Assembly (NCBI RefSeq): GCF_003992255.1
Contig: NZ_RQVA01000004.1
Location: forward strand, 62,001 to 126,000
Direction of reading: 5' to 3'
Origin: F0422 sp003992255
GTDB lineage: Bacteria; Bacillota; Negativicutes; Veillonellales; Veillonellaceae
Length of the DNA stretch: 64,000 nucleotides
The translations under genes and the position numbers were made by a program. Positions 7,489 to 17,270 of this stretch are shown in pieces (positions within the stretch are counted from its first letter, which is position 1; the number at the start of each line of letters is the position of its first letter). The notes beneath the pieces were generated by a model that did not search any database, had not been told where the DNA came from, and saw only the letters and a list, made by a program, of their open reading frames with translations.

Positions 7489-8730
7489 TTACCCTCTATG
7501 TTTCAATATTTCCTCAGCAGCCCCCAAGATTCCTAGCATGGAGTGCTCAAACACAAGTCCGCCTTGCATAAAGATGGTATACGGTGGTCGTACTGGTCCA
7601 TCTGCGCTCAGTTCGATAGAAGATCCTTGTACAAAGGTTCCACCAGCCATGATGATTTTATCTTCGTAGCCAGGCATATCTCCTGGGATAGGGTGAACAT
7701 GAGCATCTACAGGGCTGTAGGCTTGCATGCCACGGCAGAAGTATTCCATTTCTTCTGGTCCATGCAAGTTAATAGCTTGGATCAAGTCAAAACGAGGTGC
7801 ATCGACTTTTGGAAATACTTCATATCCCAATAAGGTTCCCACTGCCGCTGTATAGACCGCTCCTTTCAAGGCTTGTAATACCACATGAGGTGCTAAGAAT
7901 AATCCTTGGAAGAATAAGCGATATCCAGGTGCGTAGGATCCCATATGGTCACCCAAGCCTGGAGCTGTCAATTGATATCCCACTTGTTCCACTAGGTCAT
8001 CTCGACCTACCACGTAGCCACCGGTAGGCGCAATACCTCCACCAGCATTTTTAATGAGGGAGCCTGCCATAATATCGGCTCCTACTTCTAGAGGCTCTCT
8101 AGTTTCTGTAAATTCACCATAACAATTATCCACAAAGGTTATGGTCTCAGGATTCACTTCTTTTACAGCTTTCACAATGATACCAATGTCTTCTACAGAT
8201 AAAGGTTCTCGCGTACTATACCCTCTAGATCGTTGGATCACCACCACACGAGTATCTTTTGTAATAGATTGGCGAATGCCCTCTAAATCGTAAGTGTTAT
8301 TTACCAAAGGAACTTCTTTATAGATGAAACCTTGCTCTGTTAACGATCCTGGCACATGACGTGAGGCACCGATGACGGATTGCATCGTATCGTATGGTTG
8401 TCCTACGGCATAGACGAACTCTTTCCCTTTCGATCCATTGCCCAAGATAGCTTGCAAGGTTGTGGCTAATGCATGGGTGCCAGACACGAAATGAGGGCGC
8501 ACGATGGCACGCTCTCCTTTAAATACGTGAGCAAATACTTCGTCTAGTTTCTCACGACCCACATCATTGTAACCATAGCCACTGGTGCCATTAAAATGAT
8601 AATCTGAAAGTTGGCACTCTTTAAATGCTTCCAGTACTTTTTTTGTATTATATAACGCCACAGGCTCAAATTTTTTGAACTCTTTTTCAGCTAACTCAAG
8701 AGCCTGTTGACGGATTTCTTCTACAGTCAT
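7489..8730 (-). CDS. PLP-dependent methionine gamma-lyase-family protein (YnbB/aluminium resistance-like)
   Basis: This 413-aa protein is a fold-type I pyridoxal-phosphate enzyme of the group annotated as aluminium resistance protein or methionine gamma-lyase family (B. subtilis YnbB). The probable PLP lysine is in GSLIKNAGGG, with the cofactor region around FVDNCYGEF and an SGTHAL motif near the N-terminus. The true substrate of this branch is not established. The ATG has GAAAGGAA upstream and overlaps the miaA stop by four bases (ATGA), so it is the last gene of the long leftward cluster. Its association with miaA/mutSL resembles the ynb region of Firmicutes. A weak hairpin lies near 7455-7468. 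Confidence 0.88.
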   Translation of the reverse strand: MTVEEIRQQALELAEKEFKKFEPVALYNTKKVLEAFKECQLSDYHFNGTSGYGYNDVGREKLDEVFAHVFKGERAIVRPHFVSGTHALATTLQAILGNGSKGKEFVYAVGQPYDTMQSVIGASRHVPGSLTEQGFIYKEVPLVNNTYDLEGIRQSITKDTRVVVIQRSRGYSTREPLSVEDIGIIVKAVKEVNPETITFVDNCYGEFTETREPLEVGADIMAGSLIKNAGGGIAPTGGYVVGRDDLVEQVGYQLTAPGLGDHMGSYAPGYRLFFQGLFLAPHVVLQALKGAVYTAAVGTLLGYEVFPKVDAPRFDLIQAINLHGPEEMEYFCRGMQAYSPVDAHVHPIPGDMPGYEDKIIMAGGTFVQGSSIELSADGPVRPPYTIFMQGGLVFEHSMLGILGAAEEILKHRG

Positions 8731-9665
8731 TCTATTCCTTTCTTTAAACTAGCTTGAACTAGTTCCATAGCTTCCTCATAAATGCTTTCTTCACTGCGAT
8801 TCGGAGTGATAGAAATCCACTGAATATACGGCATCCGTTTATACCACGTAATTTGCCGCTTTGCAAATTGCCGTGTATGTTGTTGGACTAATTCAATAGC
8901 CCGTTCTTTCGAATATTCCCTGTGAAAGTAAGGGATAATCTCTTTATATCCAATGCCTTTAAAAGCCTGTGAATCTGGTTTCACACCAGATTGCAAAAGC
9001 TGTTCTACTTCCTCGAATAAACCATCTCGAACCATATACTCTACTCGAAGGTTAATCCGTTCGTATAGTTCTTCTCTGGATCGTTCTAAGCCGATTACAG
9101 GTCCATGAAAGACTAATCCTTCTTTTGACGGCGTTAATAAGGCATGTCCCTCACCAGCTAAGACACACTCGATCGCACGGTATAAACGATGTTTATCTTG
9201 GAATGGTAACGTAAGACCTTCTTTTTCAGCCAATTCATTGGCATAGGCTTGTAAACCTTCTAATCCAGAGGTATCAAAGATGTTATCTAATTCATGGCGC
9301 AGACTTTCATTGCGAGGTACATCTAAAAAGTCGTACCCTTCTAGCAAGGATTGCACATACAGCCCTGTCCCACCGGATAAAATGGGGAGCTTACCATTTT
9401 TGTTAACGGCATCTATAACAGTGTTAGCTTGTGCATTGAACTCTGCCACACTGTATGAGTCATTAGGCTCGTGGGTATCGATGAAATAGTGAGGAACTCT
9501 GTTCAATTCTTCAAGGGTAGGTTTGGCAGTGCCAATGGTCAACCCTTTATAGATTTGGTACGCATCTCCAGATAGTACGGGAGATTGTAAGGTTTCCGCC
9601 ATCTGCAAGGTAAGGGCTGTTTTTCCCACTGCGGTAGGCCCCAAAATAGTGATTAACTGGTTCAT
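8727..9665 (-). CDS. miaA: tRNA dimethylallyltransferase MiaA
   Basis: This 312-aa enzyme adds a dimethylallyl group to A37 of tRNAs that read UNN codons. The P loop is GPTAVGKTAL near the N-terminus, followed by SGDAYQIYKG, the LSGGTGLYVQ motif and the RQITWYKRM segment near the C-terminus. The ATG at 9665 is chosen because a near-perfect AAAGGAGG precedes it; the longer frame to 9713 runs into rsmJ. MiaB, encoded 5.4 kb upstream in the same run, performs the next step (2-methylthiolation), so both halves of ms2i6A synthesis are in one cluster. Confidence 0.96.
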   Translation of the reverse strand: MNQLITILGPTAVGKTALTLQMAETLQSPVLSGDAYQIYKGLTIGTAKPTLEELNRVPHYFIDTHEPNDSYSVAEFNAQANTVIDAVNKNGKLPILSGGTGLYVQSLLEGYDFLDVPRNESLRHELDNIFDTSGLEGLQAYANELAEKEGLTLPFQDKHRLYRAIECVLAGEGHALLTPSKEGLVFHGPVIGLERSREELYERINLRVEYMVRDGLFEEVEQLLQSGVKPDSQAFKGIGYKEIIPYFHREYSKERAIELVQQHTRQFAKRQITWYKRMPYIQWISITPNRSEESIYEEAMELVQASLKKGIE

Positions 9666-9666
9666 C

Positions 9667-10446
9667 TTACCTCCTTTCATAGATACCATAGGCAATGGAA
9701 CTATATTTACCACCCACCATTTCTATGGGTGGAATACCTTTAAATAGACGACTGCTTTTGCGCTCTTTAATGACCAAACGTTTCGATTTTTCCAAGCCGA
9801 GTTCTACAATGTCTGGAGATATCTTAGATTCTAGTAAATGACCACGCCACTGCAGAAACTGAGGACTTTCATAAACAGGATTTTCAAACATAGGGTCCAA
9901 ATAGATAACATCATACCGATTAGGTTCTATCTGTTTTAGGTAATCCTGATAGTTACAAATAACCAATTGAATACGGCGCAACGCCTCTGTTACATTAGGA
10001 TTTTTATGCTGAAAGTGTCGAAATCCGTAATTTGTAATATACCCTAAGATAGGATGTCCTTCAATAGCCGTATGACGTGTTAACTGTGGACAACCATAGC
10101 TGATAACAGCACTATCTGAGCCTAAGCCGGCAGTACAATCTAAAACAGATGTGACCGTTTTATAACCAATAGCTCGCAGCAGGTGGTCTGTATGTCCACG
10201 GTCGATTTCTAATAAGCGCAAATGTGCCATAGATAGATGAAATTGATGGGGCATCCCCTCTTTCGTCACAAACGAAGGACCTTCTTTTGTGACTACTAAG
10301 GCGCCCACACAATGATGTGCATCTAACAAGTCTTCCACAGACTGGTGCTTTCGTGGCACATAGGGCATTTGTAGGAGTTGACTTAGCTCCTTAGCCTGTT
10401 CAATGAGATATGCATTTGTCTTTGAACTTGTGCTAATGAGATACAT
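9667..10446 (-). CDS. RsmJ-like class I SAM methyltransferase
   Basis: This 259-aa protein has a Rossmann methyltransferase core: motif I is VLDCTAGLGSDSAV and the catalytic-loop segment is DVIYLDPMFEN. Both closely match RsmJ (16S rRNA m2G1516 methyltransferase of E. coli, DUF548 family). The N-terminal part (residues 1-90) carries the GxSFVTKEG-type segment of the same family. Whether the Negativicutes protein has the same target is unproven. It sits one base after mutL and one base before miaA, with GGAG as ribosome binding site inside the mutL end. Confidence 0.85.
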   Translation of the reverse strand: MYLISTSSKTNAYLIEQAKELSQLLQMPYVPRKHQSVEDLLDAHHCVGALVVTKEGPSFVTKEGMPHQFHLSMAHLRLLEIDRGHTDHLLRAIGYKTVTSVLDCTAGLGSDSAVISYGCPQLTRHTAIEGHPILGYITNYGFRHFQHKNPNVTEALRRIQLVICNYQDYLKQIEPNRYDVIYLDPMFENPVYESPQFLQWRGHLLESKISPDIVELGLEKSKRLVIKERKSSRLFKGIPPIEMVGGKYSSIAYGIYERR

Positions 10447-10447
10447 A

Positions 10448-12475
10448 TTAACTCCGTAAAAATAATTTTCCTAATTCGTCTGGTGTAAACTTAATAATCG
10501 TAGGTCGTCCATGAGGACATACATAGGGCTTTTCCGTGTTGAATAAGTCTTGTAATAAAGCATCAATTTGAACTAAATTTAGATTATGGCCTGCTTTAAT
10601 TGCACCACGACAAGAGGCATAGGCCAACATTTCATGACGTAATTGCGCCGCACTTGGGCTTTGATGATCATGCATGTAGGAAAACACATATTGTAAAATC
10701 TCTGGAACTTTGCTTTCAATAATATCCACAGGATGACCATCAATACGTAAGGAAGTGGGTCCTCCTTGGTCTACTTGGAATCCTAAATCTAACAATGCAT
10801 CTCTCTGTTCTTCCGCCAATGTTAATTCTTCCTCGCTAACATCCATGTGCATAGGCATTAATAATTCTTGCATAGGGATGGACTCGGAAGATTTGCATAG
10901 TTTGTCATACCGCACACGTTCATGCGCTGCATGTTGGTCGATAATGTATAAATCGTCACCTTTTTTTGCCAAAATATAGCAAGAGGCTACTTGACCCATA
11001 GGCAGTAATCCATGATTGGCCGCTGTTCTACCTACACTAACATGGTTTACAAGGCCTTGGTTATTGTGATCTTGTAAGTCACCTATAGGAACCTTTCCTT
11101 CTATATTAGCCCCTTCTGTTTTTAGTACCTCTGTTGATACATTGGAATCCCTATACACAGTTTCCTGCCCCATAGGGTTCATATATGGCTCTACAGAACT
11201 TGGCACTAAATTAGGCCGTGATTCACGGATTGCTCTGAACCGATCTTTATCTTCCTGTGTATAACTTTTAGGCACAAAGTTTTCATTCACATCTAGTGAT
11301 TCGTTAAAGTTACTTTGTTCATACACAGTGCGCTGTGGCACTGTATATCCCTTTTGACGAATCGTATCCACGAGAGCCTCTGTTTTTTCACGTATCACCG
11401 TAAATCCTTGAGAACGTCCAGTGAATACTTTATCGTAGTCGATAGCTGTAGCTATCGTTTCTTTTTGATTGTTGGTCACGTGACGCGTAGGATGTTCTAA
11501 GGCTTGTAAAATACTGTTATACACTGCTTTAAAAACCGGCTTATCGTCAGAGAATTTTACTTCACTTTTACGTGGATGTACATTGATATCCACCGTTCCT
11601 GGTGGCACGACAATTTGTAATACTACTAAAGGATAGCCACCTTTCGGCAATAGGGCGTGGTATGCCGTATCAATAGCCTTGTAGATAGCTTTGTCAGAAA
11701 TGACACGTTGGTTTACGATCGTAGTCTGCCATTGACGGCTACTTTTTAGCACCGTTGGCTTGCTGACCACACCTTCCACATAAATGCCTTCTGCTTCATA
11801 AGCAATAGGAAATACATCTTCACTGATTTTAAATCCGTATAAAGCAGCGATAGTATCCACCATATTTCCATTTCCTGGTGTCATAATGGTAACTCTAGTA
11901 TCTACAATACATTTAAAGGCTATATGGTTATGGCTAAGAGACAATTTACCAATCATATCTTGAATCTTATTCGCTTCTGTACGAGTAGATTTTAAAAATT
12001 TTCTACGTGCAGGGGTGTTATAGAATAAATCTTTCACCTCAATGGAGGTGCCCACCGATGTGCCACATGGATCGCAATCTACCATATGACCACCTTCGAT
12101 ATAAATTCGTGTGCCCATAGTATCCGTTTCCTGACGGGTCCGTAAGGTAAACTTAGATACAGAGGCAATGCTGGCAATCGCTTCACCACGAAAACCTAAA
12201 GAGGCAATATCGTATAAATCGTCGGCACTGCGAATTTTACTAGTAGCGTGACGCAATATGGCTAGCCGTGCATCTACTTCGGACATACCGCACCCATTGT
12301 CGGTGATACGCATGTATTCGATACCACCTTCTGCAATTTCTACTTCAATAGAAGTAGCCCCTGCATCGATAGCATTTTCTACTAACTCTTTGATAACAGA
12401 GGCAGGGCGTTCTACCACTTCGCCAGCTGCTATCTGATTGATAGTCGTTTCATCTAGGACATGAATGGTTGGCAT
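10448..12475 (-). CDS. mutL: DNA mismatch repair endonuclease MutL
   Basis: This 675-aa protein has a GHKL ATPase N-terminal domain (VKELVENAIDAGAT, DNGCGM, GFRGEAIASI), a long linker (about 330-480) and a C-terminal endonuclease domain. The nuclease motif reads DQHAAHERVRYD, where the usual last Glu is Asp. The supporting motifs ACRGAIKAGH and CPHGRPT are intact. A nicking MutL fits an organism without MutH. The ATG overlaps the mutS stop by one base, with AGGAGGTGG upstream inside mutS. Confidence 0.97.
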   Translation of the reverse strand: MPTIHVLDETTINQIAAGEVVERPASVIKELVENAIDAGATSIEVEIAEGGIEYMRITDNGCGMSEVDARLAILRHATSKIRSADDLYDIASLGFRGEAIASIASVSKFTLRTRQETDTMGTRIYIEGGHMVDCDPCGTSVGTSIEVKDLFYNTPARRKFLKSTRTEANKIQDMIGKLSLSHNHIAFKCIVDTRVTIMTPGNGNMVDTIAALYGFKISEDVFPIAYEAEGIYVEGVVSKPTVLKSSRQWQTTIVNQRVISDKAIYKAIDTAYHALLPKGGYPLVVLQIVVPPGTVDINVHPRKSEVKFSDDKPVFKAVYNSILQALEHPTRHVTNNQKETIATAIDYDKVFTGRSQGFTVIREKTEALVDTIRQKGYTVPQRTVYEQSNFNESLDVNENFVPKSYTQEDKDRFRAIRESRPNLVPSSVEPYMNPMGQETVYRDSNVSTEVLKTEGANIEGKVPIGDLQDHNNQGLVNHVSVGRTAANHGLLPMGQVASCYILAKKGDDLYIIDQHAAHERVRYDKLCKSSESIPMQELLMPMHMDVSEEELTLAEEQRDALLDLGFQVDQGGPTSLRIDGHPVDIIESKVPEILQYVFSYMHDHQSPSAAQLRHEMLAYASCRGAIKAGHNLNLVQIDALLQDLFNTEKPYVCPHGRPTIIKFTPDELGKLFLRS

Positions 12476-15075
12476 TACTTGCCACCTCCTTGTTTCGCCT
12501 CTTCTTGTAAACGATATAATTCACTGATGGCCTCGATGGGTGTCATACTCATAATATCTAGCTTTAATAACTGATCTAGAACAGGTTGTGTAAATAAATC
12601 ACCACTTCCAAATAGAGGTCCAGTAACACTTGGTTTTTCTTTTTTCTTAGGCATTGGTTCCGATACTACCTTTCCATCTTCCAAATGAGATAGAATTGTG
12701 TTAGCTCGATCTAGGACAGCCTTAGGAAGACCTGCCAATTTAGCCACATGGATACCATAACTGCGGTCTGCCCCACCTTTTACAATACGACGCAAAAATA
12801 GTACATCATTGCCTTTATCTTTCACAGCTACCGTATAGTTTTTCAGTTTACTATATTGGTCTTCCAGTTCAATCAACTCGTGATAATGAGTGGCGAACAA
12901 GCTTTTACAGTGGATGGTTTCACAAATATGCTCCACTACGGCACGAGCAATGCTAAGGCCATCAAAGGTAGAAGTACCACGACCGATTTCATCGAGGATG
13001 ACTAGACTGTTGCACGTTGCGTGTTCTAAGATATAGGATACTTCTTTCATTTCCACCATGAACGTACTTTGTCCTGTGGAAATATCATCACTGGCACCGA
13101 CGCGGGTGAAAATTCTATCTACAGGAGCAATGGTGGCTTCTCTAGCAGGAATAAATGAGCCAATCTGCGCCATAATCATGAGCAAAGCCACTTGACGCAT
13201 ATATGTCGATTTACCTGCCATGTTAGGACCTGTGATGAGGATAAACTCTTCTTCGGAATGGTTCAACACCACATCATTAGGAATGAACAATTCCTGTTTC
13301 AGCAAGGTTTCAATTACTGGATGACGACCGTCCTTGATGGAAATGGCTCCATTTGTCACGATAGTAGGACATACATATTTATTAGTAAAGGCCACTTCCC
13401 CTAAGCTTAAAATGACATCTAATTGTGCAATGCCACGAGCCGTTTCTTGAATTTCTTTAATATTTTCTTTTGCTATTAAGCGCAAGTCTTGGTACAAAGA
13501 ATATTCCAACTTTTGAATTTGCTCTTTTGCATTGAGCATTTTTATTTCAAATTCTTTGAGCTCTGGCGTTATATAGCGCTCCGCATTGGTTAAGGTTTGT
13601 TTACGGATGAAATAATCTGGTACGAGACCTACTTGCCCTTGGGATACTTCAAAATAGTATCCGAATACTTTATTGTATCCTGTTTTAAGACGAATCCCTG
13701 TAGCTTGTTTCGCCTCTTCTTCTAAACGATGTAGCCACTCTTGGCTATTGGTAGCCAATGATCGCAATTCATCTAGTTCTGCACTGTATCCATCACGGAT
13801 GACATGACCATCTTTCAACGCTAACGACGGCTGATCCACGATAGCCCGTGTTAAAAGATCACATAGGTCATCATGGGTGTGAATCATGCTATGACAGTCT
13901 TGTAGAATATTAGAGGTACAATGTTGTAATACCTCTTGAATCATCGGTAACACCCGTAACGATTCTCGTAAGGAGGCAAAATCTCTAGGAGACACACTCC
14001 CTGTTTCTACACGGCTTAGAATACGTTCAAAATCATAGACAGAAGTTAATAAAGAACGCAGTTGACTACGCATAATGGGGTTGTCGATAGACTCACCTAT
14101 GCCCATTTGACGGCGTACGATGCGATGGATATCCATTAAAGGATGTTCAATCCACTGTTTCAACATGCGAGCCCCCATAGGGGTTAATGTTTTATCTAGT
14201 ACATCTAGGAGCGTACCTTTTTTAGATCCATCTCGAACATTTCTGGTAATCTCCAAATGGCGCAAACAAGATGTGTCCAATATCATGCGGTCTCCCACAG
14301 ATAGTTGGTGCACATAATTAATGTGAGACGTATCTGTTTTAATGACCTCTTCTAAATACAAAATGACGTACCCCAAGGCTTCTAACACGTCTTCTTCTAG
14401 CAAGCCAGCATCAGAAAAATGTTCACGACCTTTCAGACGAATACTATCCATAGTTTCTGTAGGCGTGAACGGAGACAAGGCTATGCCTGACATTTGACGT
14501 GTTAAAAAGTCTCGAATATTAGTAGGCAATTCATTACTACCAGCTAGGATAAGCTCTTTTGGTTGGTACATAGTGAAAGCATCAAATAAAGAACTTTCAC
14601 TAGAACTATCCATGCGTTCCCAAATTACTTCGCCAGTAGTAATATCTGTGAACAACACAATGCGCTGCCCCCCTGTTTCATAGGTCAAGGCTAAGAAGTT
14701 ATTTTCTCCATCTTTTGTTCCATTTTCACTGAGTACGGTGCCTGGTGTGATGACACGGATGACATCACGTTTTACGATGCCCTTTGCCTCTTTAGGATCT
14801 TCTACTTGCTCACAGATGGCTACCTTGTAACCTTTACTGATAAGCTTTTCAATATAGGATTCCGCAGAATGGAAAGGAACGCCACACATAGGAGCTTTAT
14901 CTTCTTCACCCGCATTGCGACCTGTTAAGGTGATATTCAATTCTCGTGATGCGGTAATAGCATCGTCGTAAAAAAGCTCATAAAAGTCACCTAATCGAAA
15001 AAATAATAGTTCCTTTTCATAGCGAGCTTTAATACTAAAATACTGCTCCATCATAGGCGTTTGTTTCTTGCCCAT
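12475..15075 (-). CDS. mutS: DNA mismatch repair protein MutS
   Basis: This 866-aa protein recognises mismatches and small loops. The N-terminal mismatch-binding Phe-x-Glu is in GDFYELF. Connector, lever and clamp domains follow, and the ABC-type ATPase has Walker A GPNMAGKSTYMRQ, Walker B LVILDEIGRGTSTFDG and the ATHYHEL segment. Length is typical of MutS1. The ribosome binding site (AAAGGAG) is clear, and miaB ends 15 bp upstream. Confidence 0.98.
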   Translation of the reverse strand: MGKKQTPMMEQYFSIKARYEKELLFFRLGDFYELFYDDAITASRELNITLTGRNAGEEDKAPMCGVPFHSAESYIEKLISKGYKVAICEQVEDPKEAKGIVKRDVIRVITPGTVLSENGTKDGENNFLALTYETGGQRIVLFTDITTGEVIWERMDSSSESSLFDAFTMYQPKELILAGSNELPTNIRDFLTRQMSGIALSPFTPTETMDSIRLKGREHFSDAGLLEEDVLEALGYVILYLEEVIKTDTSHINYVHQLSVGDRMILDTSCLRHLEITRNVRDGSKKGTLLDVLDKTLTPMGARMLKQWIEHPLMDIHRIVRRQMGIGESIDNPIMRSQLRSLLTSVYDFERILSRVETGSVSPRDFASLRESLRVLPMIQEVLQHCTSNILQDCHSMIHTHDDLCDLLTRAIVDQPSLALKDGHVIRDGYSAELDELRSLATNSQEWLHRLEEEAKQATGIRLKTGYNKVFGYYFEVSQGQVGLVPDYFIRKQTLTNAERYITPELKEFEIKMLNAKEQIQKLEYSLYQDLRLIAKENIKEIQETARGIAQLDVILSLGEVAFTNKYVCPTIVTNGAISIKDGRHPVIETLLKQELFIPNDVVLNHSEEEFILITGPNMAGKSTYMRQVALLMIMAQIGSFIPAREATIAPVDRIFTRVGASDDISTGQSTFMVEMKEVSYILEHATCNSLVILDEIGRGTSTFDGLSIARAVVEHICETIHCKSLFATHYHELIELEDQYSKLKNYTVAVKDKGNDVLFLRRIVKGGADRSYGIHVAKLAGLPKAVLDRANTILSHLEDGKVVSEPMPKKKEKPSVTGPLFGSGDLFTQPVLDQLLKLDIMSMTPIEAISELYRLQEEAKQGGGK

Positions 15076-15090
15076 TCTGCTAACTCCTTT

Positions 15091-16401
15091 CTATAATACA
15101 GTGCCGTATAATACCCAAGTTTGTCCCTTATCGATGCGTACATTAATAGTGTCTCCCACTTTTAGAGAGTCTTGTTTAGGGAATAGGACCATTTTATTAC
15201 CGGATGTACGACCAAACCACATATTCTCATCAGTACGACTAGGTCCTTCTACAATGATATCGTACACCTTGCCTTCCATGGCTTGATTCAACTCAAGAGA
15301 AATCTCATTTTGCACGTCCATCAAAGCTTGTAAACGAACACGTTTCACTTCCTCTGGCACTTGCTCTTCAAATTCTGCTGCTGGTGTACCAGAACGTTTG
15401 GAATAGATGAAAGTAAAGGCCATATCATAGCGTACATCTTTCAATAATTGTAATGTTTGTTGGAAATCTTCCTCTGTTTCCCCTGGGAAACCTACGATAA
15501 TATCTGTTGTAATAGTAACGCCATCAATTTTTTCACGACAATACTCCAATAAATCTTTATATTTTTCCACAGAATAATGACGATTCATACGTTTTAAAAT
15601 ATTGTCAGATCCAGACTGCACTGGTAAATGCAATTGTGTCACAATATTAGAAGAACGACCTAAGGCATCTACCATGCTTTTCGTCATATCTTGTGGATGG
15701 CTTGTCATATAACGAATACGCTCAATACCTGGAATGCCATCTAAGGCATCTACTAAAGTACCAAAATCTGTGCCATCTTTAAAATCCAAACCATAGGAGT
15801 TTACGTTTTGTCCCAACAAAGTGATTTCTTTAAAGCCTTTTTCACCTAGTTCACGCACATCTTTCACAATGGCCTCTACTGGACGGCTAATTTCACGGCC
15901 CCGCACGTGTGGTACGATACAGTAGGTACAGAACTTATTACAGCCGTTCATAATCGGTACCCACGCAAAGAATGTACCATTTGGTTTCGCCGCCAATTCA
16001 GGCAATACTGTATTGTCCATGTCTACATTGACTTGGCGTTTTTTTGTGCGTTGTACTTCTTTTACCATTTCATTGATATGTTGGATATTGTGTGTCCCCA
16101 ATACAATATCAATGTGAGGTGCTCGTTTGAACATATCCGCTTGGTTCTTCTGTGCCATACAGCCCGTAATCGCAATGATTAAGTTTTTATTCTTTTCTTT
16201 CAAATGCTTTAACTCGCCAATACGGCCATAAATTTTATTTTCCGCCGTTTCGCGAACGCAGCAAGTATTTAAAATGATAAGGTCTGCCTCGTTTACTTCT
16301 TCTGTAGCGATATAACCAACTGACTCCAATTGATGCGCCAATCGTTCTGAATCACTTTCATTCATTTGACAACCGTATGTATAAATATAGTATGACTTCA
16401 T
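15091..16401 (-). CDS. miaB: tRNA-2-methylthio-N6-dimethylallyladenosine synthase MiaB
   Basis: This 436-aa radical SAM methylthiotransferase acts on i6A37 of tRNA. The N-terminal UPF0004 domain holds three auxiliary-cluster cysteines (GCQMNESDSE, NTCCVRETAE, TGCMAQ). The SAM-cluster motif is CNKFCTYC (CX3CX2C), and a C-terminal TRAM domain binds tRNA. It needs two [4Fe-4S] clusters, probably supplied by the SUF system at the other end of the window. The start has AAGGAG and lies one base from the upstream P-loop gene. Confidence 0.97.
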   Translation of the reverse strand: MKSYYIYTYGCQMNESDSERLAHQLESVGYIATEEVNEADLIILNTCCVRETAENKIYGRIGELKHLKEKNKNLIIAITGCMAQKNQADMFKRAPHIDIVLGTHNIQHINEMVKEVQRTKKRQVNVDMDNTVLPELAAKPNGTFFAWVPIMNGCNKFCTYCIVPHVRGREISRPVEAIVKDVRELGEKGFKEITLLGQNVNSYGLDFKDGTDFGTLVDALDGIPGIERIRYMTSHPQDMTKSMVDALGRSSNIVTQLHLPVQSGSDNILKRMNRHYSVEKYKDLLEYCREKIDGVTITTDIIVGFPGETEEDFQQTLQLLKDVRYDMAFTFIYSKRSGTPAAEFEEQVPEEVKRVRLQALMDVQNEISLELNQAMEGKVYDIIVEGPSRTDENMWFGRTSGNKMVLFPKQDSLKVGDTINVRIDKGQTWVLYGTVL

Positions 16402-16402
16402 A

Positions 16403-17260
16403 TTACTCCTTATGTTTGTATTTCACTTTAGATGGCTCAATGGTGCCACCCACCTTAATGGCTAGTCGTTCTATAGACATGCCTGTAATATATTCAATTT
16501 CTTGACGAATAGTCTTTTGCAATGTATCCATGATTTCCTTTACAACAAATCCCAACATCACTGTTACATCTAATTGTAAAATCAATCCATTATTCACTTC
16601 TTTACTTTTTTTAATATCCATGCTGCGCACATCTGTCACACCTGGGGATTTCTCGATGCTATTCTTGATCAACGCTTGAATGACTGCATCTTCAAAGACA
16701 AGTTTTCCGTAATAACTGAAAGCTGGCCGTATGACGGATTTTTCCCATCCTTCATCCTGCTTCGTAGATAATCTAGTTCTTCGCCAGAAGGATTTAATAG
16801 GGTCGATTAAAAAGCCTTTAAAATGAGGCTTTAATTCGACTGACGGAACTGGAATAATGTGTTTGCCTTCTTTCAGACGTGCATGCTGAGCCTTTTCAAT
16901 ATCTTTAGGACTAGCTACATCTTCAATATGAATATAATAAGATGGTCCAGGGATTCCTAAGGCTTTCGTGATTTTTCCAATCATATTTTCCGATGTGCCT
17001 AGAATCATAAGACGTTCTGGTTGAATCTCATCCAAGGCTTTTCGTACACTCTCCACCTGTTCTTTATCCTGAAAGATAGCACGTCGAACTGCTTTGATAC
17101 GATTTTCCTCTTTTTTAGCAGAAAATCCACCAACAATGCGATTATTATGAATTAAAATGCCGTCATCAATGATACATGATGCATGGTGTTCATGTGCTAC
17201 CACTAATGCTCTATGACTTTTTCCTGTTCCACTAGGTCCAATAAATGCAATGACATCCAT
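16403..17260 (-). CDS. P-loop NTPase fused to an Asp23/Gls24-type domain
   Basis: This 285-aa protein has two parts. Residues 1-150 form a P-loop NTPase domain with Walker A GPSGTGKS at residues 8-15. Residues about 175-280 look like the Asp23/Gls24 (DUF322) domain: a VIRPAFSYYGKLVFEDAVIQ-like start, then a GVTDVRS turn, a beta strand with the LQLDV pattern and the amphipathic helix ending in VGGT. Asp23-family proteins are usually stand-alone and envelope- or stress-associated. The fusion suggests nucleotide-dependent assembly, which is inference. It sits between miaB and the PHP gene with gaps of 1 and 10 bases and a GAGGTG ribosome binding site. Confidence 0.8.
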   Translation of the reverse strand: MDVIAFIGPSGTGKSHRALVVAHEHHASCIIDDGILIHNNRIVGGFSAKKEENRIKAVRRAIFQDKEQVESVRKALDEIQPERLMILGTSENMIGKITKALGIPGPSYYIHIEDVASPKDIEKAQHARLKEGKHIIPVPSVELKPHFKGFLIDPIKSFWRRTRLSTKQDEGWEKSVIRPAFSYYGKLVFEDAVIQALIKNSIEKSPGVTDVRSMDIKKSKEVNNGLILQLDVTVMLGFVVKEIMDTLQKTIRQEIEYITGMSIERLAIKVGGTIEPSKVKYKHKE

Positions 17261-17270
17261 AATTCACCTC

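Noticed and set aside
11000..11025. MutL inactivation because the nuclease motif ends in Asp instead of Glu
   Set aside because: The change is conservative and the other C-terminal motifs are intact; I noted it but do not call the enzyme inactive.
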